In this document: positions 51,690 to 63,100 of the stretch, in pieces
Numbering within the stretch: position 1 is the stretch's first letter
Layout: each line of letters begins with the position of its first letter
NCBI RefSeq assembly: GCF_001426945.1
Contig: NZ_LMFS01000001.1
Location: forward strand, 2,536,609-2,600,608
Reading direction: 5' to 3'
DNA length: 64,000 bases
From: Pseudolabrys sp. Root1462
GTDB lineage: Bacteria; Pseudomonadota; Alphaproteobacteria; Rhizobiales; Xanthobacteraceae
The notes under the pieces: generated by a model
Told to the model about the DNA's origin: nothing
Seen by the model: the letters and a program-made list of their open reading frames with translations, nothing else
The model's database searches: none
Made by a program: the position numbers and the translations under genes

Positions 51690-52376
51690 TCAGAACGAAC
51701 CGGGCGGCAGGCGATAGATGTCCGGCGTCTTGGCGTCGGCGATGTAGAACAGCATCAGGGCCGTCGGCGTCAGGATGCGCTGGTTGTTCTCGCCCTGGCT
51801 GAAGGTGCCCTGCAGCAGCATCATGGTGGTGCGGTCCTTGGCATCGCTACCGCGGAACATCAGCAGGCCGTTGTTGAGCGGCATGTTGGTGGCGATACTC
51901 TCCGGCTTGAACCCCTCGCTCAGAAAGTGCGACCGCAGGACGCTCGAATTTGAGAACAGCTGCTCCGGCGTCATCTTCTCGTCCGTCGCCTTCGACCACG
52001 ACACCGACACCTGGATCAGCTTTTTGCTCTGATAGCCGAAGATGTACGACACCTCAGCGGTGCCGCCACCTTGCAGCAGATCCGGCACCTTGATCAGCAG
52101 CGCCTTGGTGCGCTCGCCGGCATTCGGTTGTTCGCGGATCGCGTCGGCCTTGACGCCGAATTCCTTCGCGATGATGCCCTTCACTTCGGTCTCGGACATA
52201 CCGAACTTGGCCGACCGAAAGCCGTCGACCGACGCAGTCGCGGTTTGCATGACTCCGGAAGCGCCGGCCGGCGCCGCAGGCTGCTCTTTCTTACCCTGGC
52301 TGAGCGCCGGGCCCTGCCCGGCCAGCAACGCCGCCGCGACGATCGCGCCGGCAAGTTTGTAAGAAGCTATCTTCAT
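51690..52376 (-). CDS. Exported protein of unknown function, linked to a two-partner secretion locus
   Basis: 228-aa protein with a signal peptide (MKIASYKLAGAIVAAALLAG, cleavage near ALSQ). The mature part holds FRSAKFGMSETEVKGIIAKE, resembling the FGMSxxEV segment of small envelope assembly or binding domains, and then an alternating beta-rich region. ATG at 52376 has GGAGAG 5 nt upstream. It follows tpsB by about 50 nt and is closed by a terminator, so it is probably the last gene of the tps operon; a periplasmic helper role is inference only. Confidence 0.75.
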   Translation of the reverse strand: MKIASYKLAGAIVAAALLAGQGPALSQGKKEQPAAPAGASGVMQTATASVDGFRSAKFGMSETEVKGIIAKEFGVKADAIREQPNAGERTKALLIKVPDLLQGGGTAEVSYIFGYQSKKLIQVSVSWSKATDEKMTPEQLFSNSSVLRSHFLSEGFKPESIATNMPLNNGLLMFRGSDAKDRTTMMLLQGTFSQGENNQRILTPTALMLFYIADAKTPDIYRLPPGSF

Positions 52377-52427
52377 CAGGCTCTCCATAAGGCTCCATTC
52401 CGCATCGCGCGGCTACGCGGAGCCGGT

Positions 52428-54065
52428 TTACAAAAGTTGCAAGGGACGAATGGTGACGCGGCCGTAGAACTCACTGCGCGCCTGACCGACGATCACCGTC
52501 CGCCACGGCACGCCGACGCTCGCTTCGAAGGTGATCGGCGCATAAGGCGTCCACGAAAGGCCGACGCCGGCGGAATCGAGTTGCGTGACCGACGGCGACG
52601 TCGAGAACACCGCACCGCTGTCGACGAAGGCATAGAGGTCGAGCCCCTTGATGATGTCCGACATGTTCCGGTGCAGTTCGAGATTATAGTAATAGCCGCT
52701 GTCGCCGGACGCGGCGTTGGTGGGATAGCCGCGCACCGTCGTCGGACCGCCGACCGAGAACAACTGGTCGCCGGGCAGCAGCTCTTCCCAGGTGTATTGC
52801 CAACTGCCGAGCACGACCGCGCTGAACTGCGCCGGAAGCTGCAGCGAGCCATTGCCCGAACCGGTGAAGGTGTTGAAACTGCGTTCGCCGCCAAGAATCT
52901 TGTCGTGCCAGTTGATCGTATTGAAGCCCGGCGAAATGGTGAGGTTATAGTTGGTGGCGAGTGCCGACAGCGAGAGCCCGCCGGTCGTCTTGGTATAACG
53001 GTCGTTCGATACAGCGACGGCGGAGAAGTCGCTTTCCGAATTGCCATAGGCGTAAGCGCCGGTTGCTTGCAGCATCCAGACATCATTGACCCACACCGGC
53101 TGCGCCAGGTTGAGGGCGGCCTGGTTCGATGTGCCGGTGACGTCGAGGCTCTGGAATTGGCCCTGCACGATCTTGATGCGGCCTTGCGTATAGCTCAGCC
53201 CGATACGGCCGCCCCACGGATTGAACGGCATGTTGAAGGCGACGTTGCCGTTGAGGTTGCCCTTCGATTTGACGCCGTAGAAGGTCAGGCGATCGTCGAT
53301 GCCGAGCAGGCCGTGACGCTTGTAATAGATGCCGCCTTCGTTGCGGCCCGTGGTCTGGACGCCCTGATTGTCGAAGAACAGTTGCAGCGTATTGACCGGC
53401 GGCTCGGTGACCGCGATCTGCAGGTCGGTCAGGCCGAAATCGGTGCCGGGCTGCAGCAGCGCGCGCAATTGTACTTCGTTGGCGCGATTGAAGCGCACCA
53501 CGTCGCGATTGAGTTGCGGCACGTCGAGTACCTCGCCTTTCGGCGGATCGACGTTGCGGCGGATGAAAGTCTCCGAGGTCTGGTGATTGCCGACAACGGA
53601 GGTCTTCTGCAGCCGGCCTTCGGTCAGCTTGACCTTGATGATGCCCTTGTCGGCCGTCTGCGGCGGCAGGGTCGCGATGGCGGTGACGATGCCGCGCGCC
53701 GCGTAGATGGCGTTGACATCCGCCACCAGATCCTGGAGCGCCGCGATGTCGACGCGTCGGCCGACATATTTGGCGGCGACTGCGTCGAGTTCTGCCGGAG
53801 TGATGAATTTCGAGGCGTCGAACACGACCTTGCGCAGCAGGAACGTCTGGCCGCCACCCGGCACCTTGACCGCCGGTCCGCGGCCCGGCCCGACCACCGA
53901 GGGCCCCTGCTGCTTCGGCAGTTGCTGCTGCTGCTCCAGCCGCTGCCGTTGCCGCTCAAAATCCTGATTGATCACCCCCGGATTAACCTGAGGCGACACC
54001 TGCGCAATGACCGGGCCGGCCATCAGCGTGGCGACGAAGCCGACAGTGAACGCCGCGCGCCACAT
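52428..54065 (-). CDS. Outer-membrane transporter of a two-partner secretion system (TpsB, ShlB/FhaC family)
   Basis: 545-aa protein. After a signal peptide (ends PVIAQ) come a polar Q-rich linker, the POTRA region (about 70-220, with TFLLRKVVFDASKFITPAEL and VKLTEGRLQKTSVVGN) and a 16-stranded barrel. The FhaC-type L6 loop motif is VRGY in VGGPTTVRGYPTNAASG near residue 443, and it ends in a hydrophobic/Leu terminus (RPLQLL). It recognises the TPS domain of its TpsA partner and secretes it. ATG at 54065 has AGGT upstream. It follows tpsA after 61 nt. Confidence 0.93.
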   Translation of the reverse strand: MWRAAFTVGFVATLMAGPVIAQVSPQVNPGVINQDFERQRQRLEQQQQLPKQQGPSVVGPGRGPAVKVPGGGQTFLLRKVVFDASKFITPAELDAVAAKYVGRRVDIAALQDLVADVNAIYAARGIVTAIATLPPQTADKGIIKVKLTEGRLQKTSVVGNHQTSETFIRRNVDPPKGEVLDVPQLNRDVVRFNRANEVQLRALLQPGTDFGLTDLQIAVTEPPVNTLQLFFDNQGVQTTGRNEGGIYYKRHGLLGIDDRLTFYGVKSKGNLNGNVAFNMPFNPWGGRIGLSYTQGRIKIVQGQFQSLDVTGTSNQAALNLAQPVWVNDVWMLQATGAYAYGNSESDFSAVAVSNDRYTKTTGGLSLSALATNYNLTISPGFNTINWHDKILGGERSFNTFTGSGNGSLQLPAQFSAVVLGSWQYTWEELLPGDQLFSVGGPTTVRGYPTNAASGDSGYYYNLELHRNMSDIIKGLDLYAFVDSGAVFSTSPSVTQLDSAGVGLSWTPYAPITFEASVGVPWRTVIVGQARSEFYGRVTIRPLQLL

Positions 54066-54126
54066 GGATGACCTGTTTAAAATTCCGACCGGCCGCCCTG
54101 CCCGAATACGGCGGGGGTATAAGGGG

Positions 54127-57100
54127 TTACCTACCATAAGCGGCGGACGCAAAGCTAACGAGCCCGCGGTTTTCCACCGCCGAGCTGCGGAGATTTGTCC
54201 GGTAACCCTTACGAAGCTTACGCTTTTCGCCGGTCGGCAGCAGACCGTCGACATTAACGGCCGGCCCCTCGCCGATCACCTCGATCGGACCCCGGCCAAT
54301 GCGGCCTTCAGCCACGCCGCGCAGATAGAGCGCCATCAGCGCCGTCCTCTCCAGCCCCTCCACATCGCCCATGTCGCCGTTGCGCATGTCCCGCGGCGCG
54401 TTGCGCACGAAGGCCGAGCCGGTGAAATCGCCGCCGCCGTAGTTGATGATCGTCGAAGAGATCGTCGTATCGTAATAGACCACCTGCGTGTTGCTGAAGT
54501 TGGCGTTGCCGATCTGCTGCATCGTGAAGACGCCGCCCGGCTGGTAGAGTTGGAGATTGTTGCCGCCCACCGGGCCCGGACCGCGGTTGTTGAGCAGGAT
54601 CTGGCCGGCCGGCGTATTCAACAGCATCTGGCCCGGCACATAGCCGGCGACGACCGTCAGCGACGGTGAGTCGACCGTGACCGCGGAGTCGACGACACTA
54701 AAGCGGTCGACGATGACCTGCGGCGGGTCGATATTGAGATTGGCGTACGTGGCGACACCGCCGCGATAGCCGGTGACGACGACGTGCAGCGGCACGGGCG
54801 GCACCGACGCCAGTTGCTCGGCGGTGACATGGATGATGTCGGCGCCGAGCGTCATCGCGCGATAGACGCTCAGCATACCGATCGAAAGGTTGTACGGCGT
54901 GCTCAAGGTCGCGGAACCCGCGCGCATCGTGCTCACATTGATGGATTGACCGCTGACAAACGACGCATCCCCGTTCGCGCTCACCGCACTGCCATTGATC
55001 GAGCCGTGGTCGGCAGTGACGATGATATCGCCAAGATCGCCCGGAATGCCGGTGGTCGTCAGCTGCTGGAAGGTGACGTTCTGATCGGCATGGATGGTCT
55101 GGGTGCCGCCGCTTGTGACGCTGGCGAAATTGATGCTGTCGGCGGTCGAGCGCGCGTTGACCGTCTTGCCCGCGGTCACGGTCGTCCAGTCGATCACCCC
55201 GCTCGCCGCGAGCGCTACCGAACCTGTCGTCGCGCCGAGCGTGGTGCCCTTGTTGGTGGTCGCCGCTGTCAGCGAGGCCGAACCGTTGGCCGCCACCGTG
55301 GTGCCCTGGATGTAGCCGGTGTCGGCGGTGACGCCGACACTGCCAGCATCGCCAGCGATGCCGTTCGTCGTCAGGCGATCGAAGTCCACGTTGCTGGCTG
55401 CGCGAATGGTCTGAGTTCCGCCGCTGGTGACGGTGCCGAAGTCGATGCTGTCGGCAGTCGAGCGCGCGTTGACCGTGGTGCCGGCCGTAATGGTCGCCCA
55501 CTCGATCAGCCCGCTCGCGGCGAGCGACACCGAACCGACCGTCGCGCCGAGCGTCGTGCCCTTATTCGTCGTGGCAGCAACGAGTGAAACCGACCCATTT
55601 GCTGCGACTGTCGTGCCCTGGATGAAGCCGGCATCGGCGGCGACGCCGACGTCACCGACATCCCCGCCGGTGATGCCGTTGGTCGTCAGCGTGCCGAAGT
55701 TCACATTCTGCGCCGCGCGGATCGTCTGCGTGCCGCCGCTGGTGACGGTGCCGAAGTTGACGCTGTCGGCGGTCGAGCGCGCATTGACCGTGGTGCCGGC
55801 AGTCACGGCGGTCCAGTCGATAAGACCATTGGTGTTCATCGACACGGCACCTGTCGCGCCCGTGGCCGACACGCCGGTGATCGATATAGGCGCATTGAGC
55901 GCCACGCCGCCATTCGCGGCGATGGTGCCGCCGGTGATCCGCCCGGTATGCGACGTCACCTCCACGTCGCCGGCATCACCGGGAATGCCGGTGGTTGTGA
56001 TCTGGGTAATCGCCATGTCCTGGGCGACGTCGAGCGTCATCTTGCCGCCGCTGGACAGGCTCGGGATATTCATCGTTTCGCGGGTCGAGGTGATGGTCAG
56101 ACTGCCGCCCGCTGCGTTCACGGCATTCCAGGTGATCATCTCCTCGGCGCTCATGTCCATCGCACCGGCGATGGATGTGGCGGTGGTGCCCGAGATCGTC
56201 GTCTTGGCGAGCATCCGCGTTGCACCGCCGAGAGCGACCGAGCCGCCCACGATCGCACCATTATTTGAGGTGATGTCAGCTCCGCCAGCCGTGGCGGTCA
56301 ATTGAGTGAACGTGACGTTCCTCTCGGCCCAAAGGCTCTGCGTTCCACCGCTCAAGATCGTCGCGATATCGATGGCGTCTGCTGACGACCGCACGTCCAC
56401 TGTCGTCCCTGCGGTAACGGCGTTCCAGCCGATTTGGCCGTTGGTGGCGGTCATCGCGACCGAGCCGCCTGCCCTGACTTCGCCGCCTGTGATGCTCGTC
56501 GCGGCATTCATTGTCGCCGAGCCGCTGGCATCGACATTCACCAGTCCGGTCCCGAGGGCGATGATCGCGCCCTCATCGGAACGCAGGACGATATTGCTGC
56601 CGCTGCCGGTCGTGCTCACCTGCCTGAATGTAACGTTGTTCCTGGCCCACAGCGTCAGGCCGCCGCCGCTGGTCGCCACGTCGATGGTGATGGCGTCGCC
56701 GAGCGAATGCAGGAACATGCTGCCGCCGGCGCGGAGCACGGACCAGTTCAGCGTGCCGCCGTTTCCGGCAGCGCCGGTTGCGGTAATCGAACCTGCAGCG
56801 ATCAGTGAGACGGAGCCGTTAGAGGTGATCGATCCGCCGATGATCGCGCCGTTGTCGGACGTCAAAGTTACGTCGCCCTGGCCGGGGGGAGCGGTATTGG
56901 TCAGTTGATCGAATGCGACGTCCTGTTTGGCGTGCATCGTGATGGAGCCGACCGTGGTCGCCGTGCCGACCCTTGCGCCGCCGTCCGTGGACGTCACGTC
57001 GATGGTCGTTGCGGCGTTGAGGGTCTGCCAATCAATGTCTCCGCGCGCGCTGAGGGCAATCAGCGTCGACGACGCGATGCTGCCGGTGCTGATAATCTTC

Positions 57101-60100
57101 GCGTTGGCTGCGAGCGGCGAACCGACCGGAAGGTTCGCGCCGGCCGTCAGGGTCACTCCGCCATAGGCCGTGATCGAACCGCCCAGGATCGCGCCTTCGC
57201 CGGTCGTCACGCTCACGTCTCCGGGATCGCCCGCAAGGACAAGGCTGGTGAGGCTGCCGAAGCTGACGTTGTCCGCAGCCAGCAGCCGCACCGTGCCGCG
57301 GCCGGTCGCGGTGCCGACAGTGAGCGTGCCGGCCCCGGTGGTCTTCGCGATAAAGTGGCCCGTCGCACCGGCACTGGTGCTGGCCAGAACGCTGTCGAGC
57401 GTGTAGCTGCCGGCGCCGGTAACATCGACGGTGCCTTCGACCGCGGACAACAGCGTCGCGCGCATGTCCGGTGCGGCCGTCAGATAGATACTGCCGTCGG
57501 TCGCGGTCGCGGCAAGGGCCTGCGAGCTCACCGCCACGCGCTGCGAGGCCGTGCCGATGTTGTTGGCCCTCAGCGACACGACGGCGCCCGTCCCGGTCGT
57601 CACCAGATCGGTCTGCGCATCGCCGTTGCTGAGGATCGCGGCGGTCGTCACGCCGCCGGCGTTGACGATGATCGAAGCGGCGTTGCCGGCGGCCGCATAG
57701 GATGCCGCCGACCTGAGTTGGCCGAGCGTGGCGTTGCCGGTGGTCGTGACCGAAAGCACGCCGGCGGCGTCGAGCACCGAGTAGTTGCCCATTGCCAACG
57801 TCGCGGCGACAACCGTGATCGCGCCGCCGCTGCTCTTCGCCGTCACCGGATCGAGACTGGTGCCGGCGCTGAAATTCACCGCGGCATTGGCGAGCAGCGT
57901 CAGCGCGCCGATGCTGTTGATATCGTTATTGAGGTTGATCGAGCCGGCGATGGTGCTGAGCGTCAGCGCGCCGCCCGAGGTCAGCGTCCCGCCAGCGCTG
58001 CCGATCACCATGTCGCTCTGCGGGCTGAGAATCTCCAGGGCGCCGACTGCGGAGCCGGTAATCGCGCCGGTAATCTTGACCTGCAGCGCCTGCAGCGTCG
58101 CGCCGTTGAAGCCGACATTACCGCCGGCGCTGACGTTGAGCGACGAACCGGAAATGTGGAACTGGGTCGGATCCGTGAACGAGGCGAGCTGGTAGATGCT
58201 GCCACTCGCGGTCAGTTCGATGGCCGACGAGCCCTGCCCGGCCATGACGCGGCCGAGCACCAGATCGCCAGTGGTCTGGTTGAGGTAGATGCCCTGCGCC
58301 GCCACGGCGTCATCGACCTGGCCGATCGTGGCGCCGGTCAGCGCCAGCCGCAACGCTGCAGAGCCGCTGCGGCCGATGCTGCCGTTGTCGGCCGTCAGCG
58401 TCAGGTTTGCGATGTTGCCGGAAATCGCCACCTGGCCCGCGACGCCACCAATGATGCTGCCGACGGCATGGAGTTGCACCTGGCCGCCGCCTGATGCCGT
58501 CGTCTGCACACCTGCCGATGCGGCCCCGGACACAGGGCCGAACAGCGACGCGCCAATGCCGCCGAGCAGCATGTCGCCGGCGCTGTCTTGTCCGTCCGAC
58601 ACGCTGCCGAGATAGATGTCGTTCAGCGCCTTGGCCGCCACCGGCCCGCGCGGGCTGACGATGACGAGGCTCTGCTGCTTGACCGTGATTGTATAGGTCG
58701 TGATGTGCGTGTTCGGATCGACGCTGGTCGCGACGCTGAGCTGTCCCGGTCCGGCGGTTGCCAGCAGGCCCTTCTGCGCGTCGGTCAGGTTCGAGGCGCT
58801 GGCGCTGGTGAAGCTGAACACGTCATCCGGAGCCAGGCTGCCGATCGACCCGTTCGGCGCGTAGAGCATCACCTGACGGCCGCTGACATTGATCGGCATG
58901 TCGGCGATCGACGGCGGCGCGCCGGTCGCGCCCTGGCCGACGGTGTAACGGAGCTGGTCGAGCGACCATTGCGAACCCGATGTCAGGCTGGCGTACAGCA
59001 CCGACGACTGGTCGATGGTGTAGCTAAAGGCGGAGTTGTAGCCGCCGGGGGCGAGCGCGGCCGTCAGGGCGCTGGTGGCGATGATCTGGGCGTACGGGTC
59101 GTCGACCTGGTGCGCGGCATCGCGCGTCGCATTGAACTTCTGCTTCAGCGTATCGAGGGAGGCCGCCACCTGGCTGCCGACGATATCTTCAACCGTGCCG
59201 CCAAGCTGTGCCGCGGTCTTCAACCCGAGCAGATACTGGTCGCGGTTGTAGCGCTTGAACACTTCGGCGCGAATCGCCGCCTGCGCGTCGGCGGAATTCA
59301 GATCGGTGCCGGTTGCCAGCGTGCCGGCGGCGATGAGCTGCGCGCCGATCGCGGCGGTTCCGAGCGTGCTAATGCTGTAGGTGACGCCGTCGGCGAAGGC
59401 GAGATTGCGAAGCTGCCAGTAGTCGTTATAGGCGGCATTGACCATCGACTCGTAGCTCGCGACCGCCTGACCGCCAGAGCCGTTGACCAGGCCGAGGCTC
59501 GCCCACACGCCCTCGAGATACTGCTGCTGCGCCGTGCTCAGCCCGCCGCTGGTGATGCCGTTGAGGATGTTGCCGTTGAGGGCGGCGATCAGAACCGGGC
59601 CCTGCGAACTAACGGCCGGAACGATGGTGTTGGCGGGCGGCGCAATCAGATGCCCCAGCCGCACGTCGCCCTGCGGCTGCACGATGTAGGTGCCGGTCGC
59701 CGAGGTGCTGCTGAGCAGACCGCCATCCGTCGCACCGTTGTCGAACGTGGTCGCCCAGGTCTGCAGCACGATCGGATTGGCCGACAGCGTCGTGCCACCC
59801 TGGCCGTCGGAGACGAGCGACGCGCCGACGGCGCCGGCCGTGGAGTCGAGTTCGATCGAACGGGCAACGATGATCGGGCTGCTGGCGTTATAGGCCTGGG
59901 CCGATGTGATGTCGCCCGACGCGGTCAGGTAGACGTCGCCGCGCGGCTCGGGCCGGCCGGTCGAGGCATTGCTGTAGGCCGTATTCACCGTCACGCGGTT
60001 GACCGAAAGCGGGCCAGCGGCGCGCACGGCGATGTCGCGGTCGGTCGAACTTGCGGTCAGCGTGCCGCCGTAGACTTGCACCGGAATCGGGTTGGCGGCG

Positions 60101-63100
60101 GTGCCGACGCCGCCCTGCCCGTTCAGCGTCACGGTCGTGCCGGTGACGACGGCGTTGGCGGCGCCGGACGCCACCGTGATCGACGAATTGGCGCCGGTGG
60201 CGTCGAGCCGCGTGGTGCCCTGCAGGTTGTTGATCGGGCCATTGAGCACGATGCTGGAGTTCGAATTGACGTTGACGGTGCTCAAGCCGCCGCCGTTGAA
60301 TGAAATCCCGATCGGGAACGACGCCTTGACCGTGTTGGTCAGCGTCAACGTTACGCTGGTGTAGATCTCCTGGTTCCAGGTGCCGCTGAAGTCGGTGCCG
60401 CAGCACTTGTCGCCGGTCGAAAACGAATTGAGGTAATAGCTGCCGCTCGCCGTCATCACCGACTGGAAATTGTCGCCCTGCAGGCTGCCGGTCGCCTGAC
60501 CGTTGCTCACGCTCTGGACATTCGCCACCAACGTTCCGGCGCTGCGAGTCCAGCCATTGAGTCCGGTCGCGCCGGTATTGGCGAAAGTCCAGTTGTACTG
60601 GTTGGACTGCGTGTTGCTCGGTCGCGTCAGCGTCGCGGTATCGACCCACTGATAATACATATTGGCGGCCGGATCGTACTCCAGACCGCTGGGCCCGCTC
60701 TGGCCGACGATGCTCACGTTCGAGCTGGTGTAGGCGCTCGTCGTAATGTTGTTGGCCTGATAGGTCGTGACCTGCTGGCCGGCAGAAGCGCCGGCATTAT
60801 AGACGTACCAGGTCGTCTGGTTCTTGAGGTGATCGACGATCTGCACGACGCTCGCCGCGGTGACGCCGGTGTTGATCGTGTTGGTGACGAGATCGAAGCC
60901 GCTCGTATTAACGACATTGACCGTGCCGGCGCCGCCATTGACGATGATGTTGCCCTGCGAGCTGCCCGACGTCGACGTGCTGATGATCTTGCCGTTGAGA
61001 TAGACGTAGCCGCCGGTGCCCTGCACCACGCTCGACAGCACGATCTGGTTGGTCAGCGCGTTATACTGGGCACCGATCTTCACGTCGCCGCTGGCGCTGG
61101 TGCTCACAACCCCCGACAGGTCGACCAGCTTACCGGCCGCCGCATTCTGTCTGGCCGACGCGAGCTGGTCTGAATGGCTGAGAATGTTGTTGATCGTATC
61201 CCTGGCGGTATCGCCGATATTGACCGAGTAGTTGCTGGTCTGGCCGACGGTCGCGGTGCCGTTGATGTTGATGACGTCGGCCGAAATGATCAGCGCCTTG
61301 CCGAAGTTCAGCGAACTTGCGGGAGTGGTGGTCGACTGCGCCGTCTTTGGCTGCAGCGCATAGGGCTGCAAGTGGATGACCTGGAAGTAGGAGCCGCAGC
61401 CCGAGCAGTTGAACGGGCCGCCATGGCCGCCGTCGCCATAGGCCTGGTCTTCGTAATTATGCCGCTCCCACGGCGCGAATACGAGACTTTGCGACGTATT
61501 TTCGATCGTGTTGTAGTTACCCGTCAGTCCGTTCGTCGGCAGGAAAATCGCCGACCACAGACTGCCGCCACCGTATGACAGGCTCAGCATACGTGCCGTA
61601 AAGATCGTGTCGGCGTTCGAGTAATTGGTGACCACCGAATTCTGGAACGTATCACCGGAGTTGCTATAGAAATACTGGTACGGGTGCTTGGTGCCGTCGC
61701 CGCCCATATAGACGCTGCCGTACGTGCCGAGCCACGTCGCCGCCGCCTCGACCGCAGTCAGCGTGTCGGTCGGCCGGAATTCCTGGCTGTCCCACTGCGA
61801 CGCGACGTCGCCGCTCAGGTTGTAGATCGAATTCGCGCCGCCATTGAACGTGAAGGCGCCCTTCGGGACGTACATTTCCATGGCGAGCGGCGTCAGGCTC
61901 TTCGTCGCCACCACGCTGCCGAGCAGGTCGGTGATGCTGAGCAGGCCGTTGACGACCGTGACCGCGCCATTGAAGTAGATGTCCGGCGGCGTCGCCAGCG
62001 GCTGGCCATTATAGACCGGCAGACCAGTATTGGTATCGATGGTGTTATAGCTGGCGCTGACCCTGATCAGAGGCTGCGTGCCCGTCGTATCGCGGCGATA
62101 TGTAATGCCGAGCGACTGGGATTCGCCGGCCGAGCCGGTAAAGTTGACATTGCCGCCGGTGACCGCCGTGACCGTCAGCGCGTTGAGGGCAAGGAACTTG
62201 ATGCCCTGATTGTCGATCGAGATCAGCGGCGAGCCGTTGGCAGTCACCGAACCGTTGGTGCCATACAAGTTCTTGGCGAGGATCGAGACATTGCCGGCCG
62301 ACGCCAGGATGTTGTTGAAGGCATAAACCTGGCCCGAGCCGCGCGAGGCGAACGGCGCCTGCTGGATCAGCGTATCGATCTGGCGCTGCTTCGTGCCGGC
62401 GGTGTCGTCATTGACAGCGGTGATGGTCTGGTGACCGGAAATCGCCGCATCGACCTGCGTCGTGGAGAGCCCGCTGAGCGCCGCGATCTGGCCGAGCACG
62501 TCCTGATACGGGCTGAAGCCGCCGGTCAGCGAATACTGGATGGTCTGGTGATTGTAGCTCATCACCGGATTGAACTGGCTCGGATCCGAGACCTGCTCCA
62601 GCGTCAGATTCCAGCAAGTGGACTGCACCTGGCAGCTCAACCCCGTGTCCAGCGTCAGCGCGCCATTCACCCCGATGACGATGGTGTTGCTGTTATGGAT
62701 GCCGGCGACGACGCGGCCGTTGATGACCACATCGCCAATACCCGCGACATTGTTCGCGTCCGCGTTGGAGATGCTGCGGTCGCTGTGGTTCTCGGTCGAG
62801 AACAGTGTCAGGTACGGATTGTAGCTGGTGCCCTTGCCCTGCGCCGACATCCCGCCTTGCGTGGCGCCGAGGAAGACGTTGTTGGCGCCGAGCACCAGCG
62901 AGCCGGCGCCGAGCGTCAGGGTCGCGTAGCTGTAGGCCTCGGCATTGCCGTCATAGGTCGGGTTGATCGGGATCAGAGCGTAGTTGTAGACGACAGTCGT
63001 CGCATTAGCCGTAACCTGGCTGAAGGCGCCGCCACCCCCGCTCGCCGCCGCAAAGTTGCTCTGACCGGCATAGATGCTGATCGGGCCCCAGGCCTCGATG

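Noticed and set aside
54127-54960. C-terminal toxin of a contact-dependent inhibition system
   Set aside because: No toxin-like globular domain, VENN-type motif or immunity gene follows; tpsB comes directly after.
55000-55900. Regular repeats considered as a possible CRISPR or satellite array
   Set aside because: Units are about 312-315 bases, in frame and translate into protein repeats; no short direct repeats with unique spacers.
56905-60303. Two long plus-strand frames opposite tpsA
   Set aside because: Antisense to the coherent beta-helix exoprotein; Arg/Asp/Ala-rich with no domain that I recognise.
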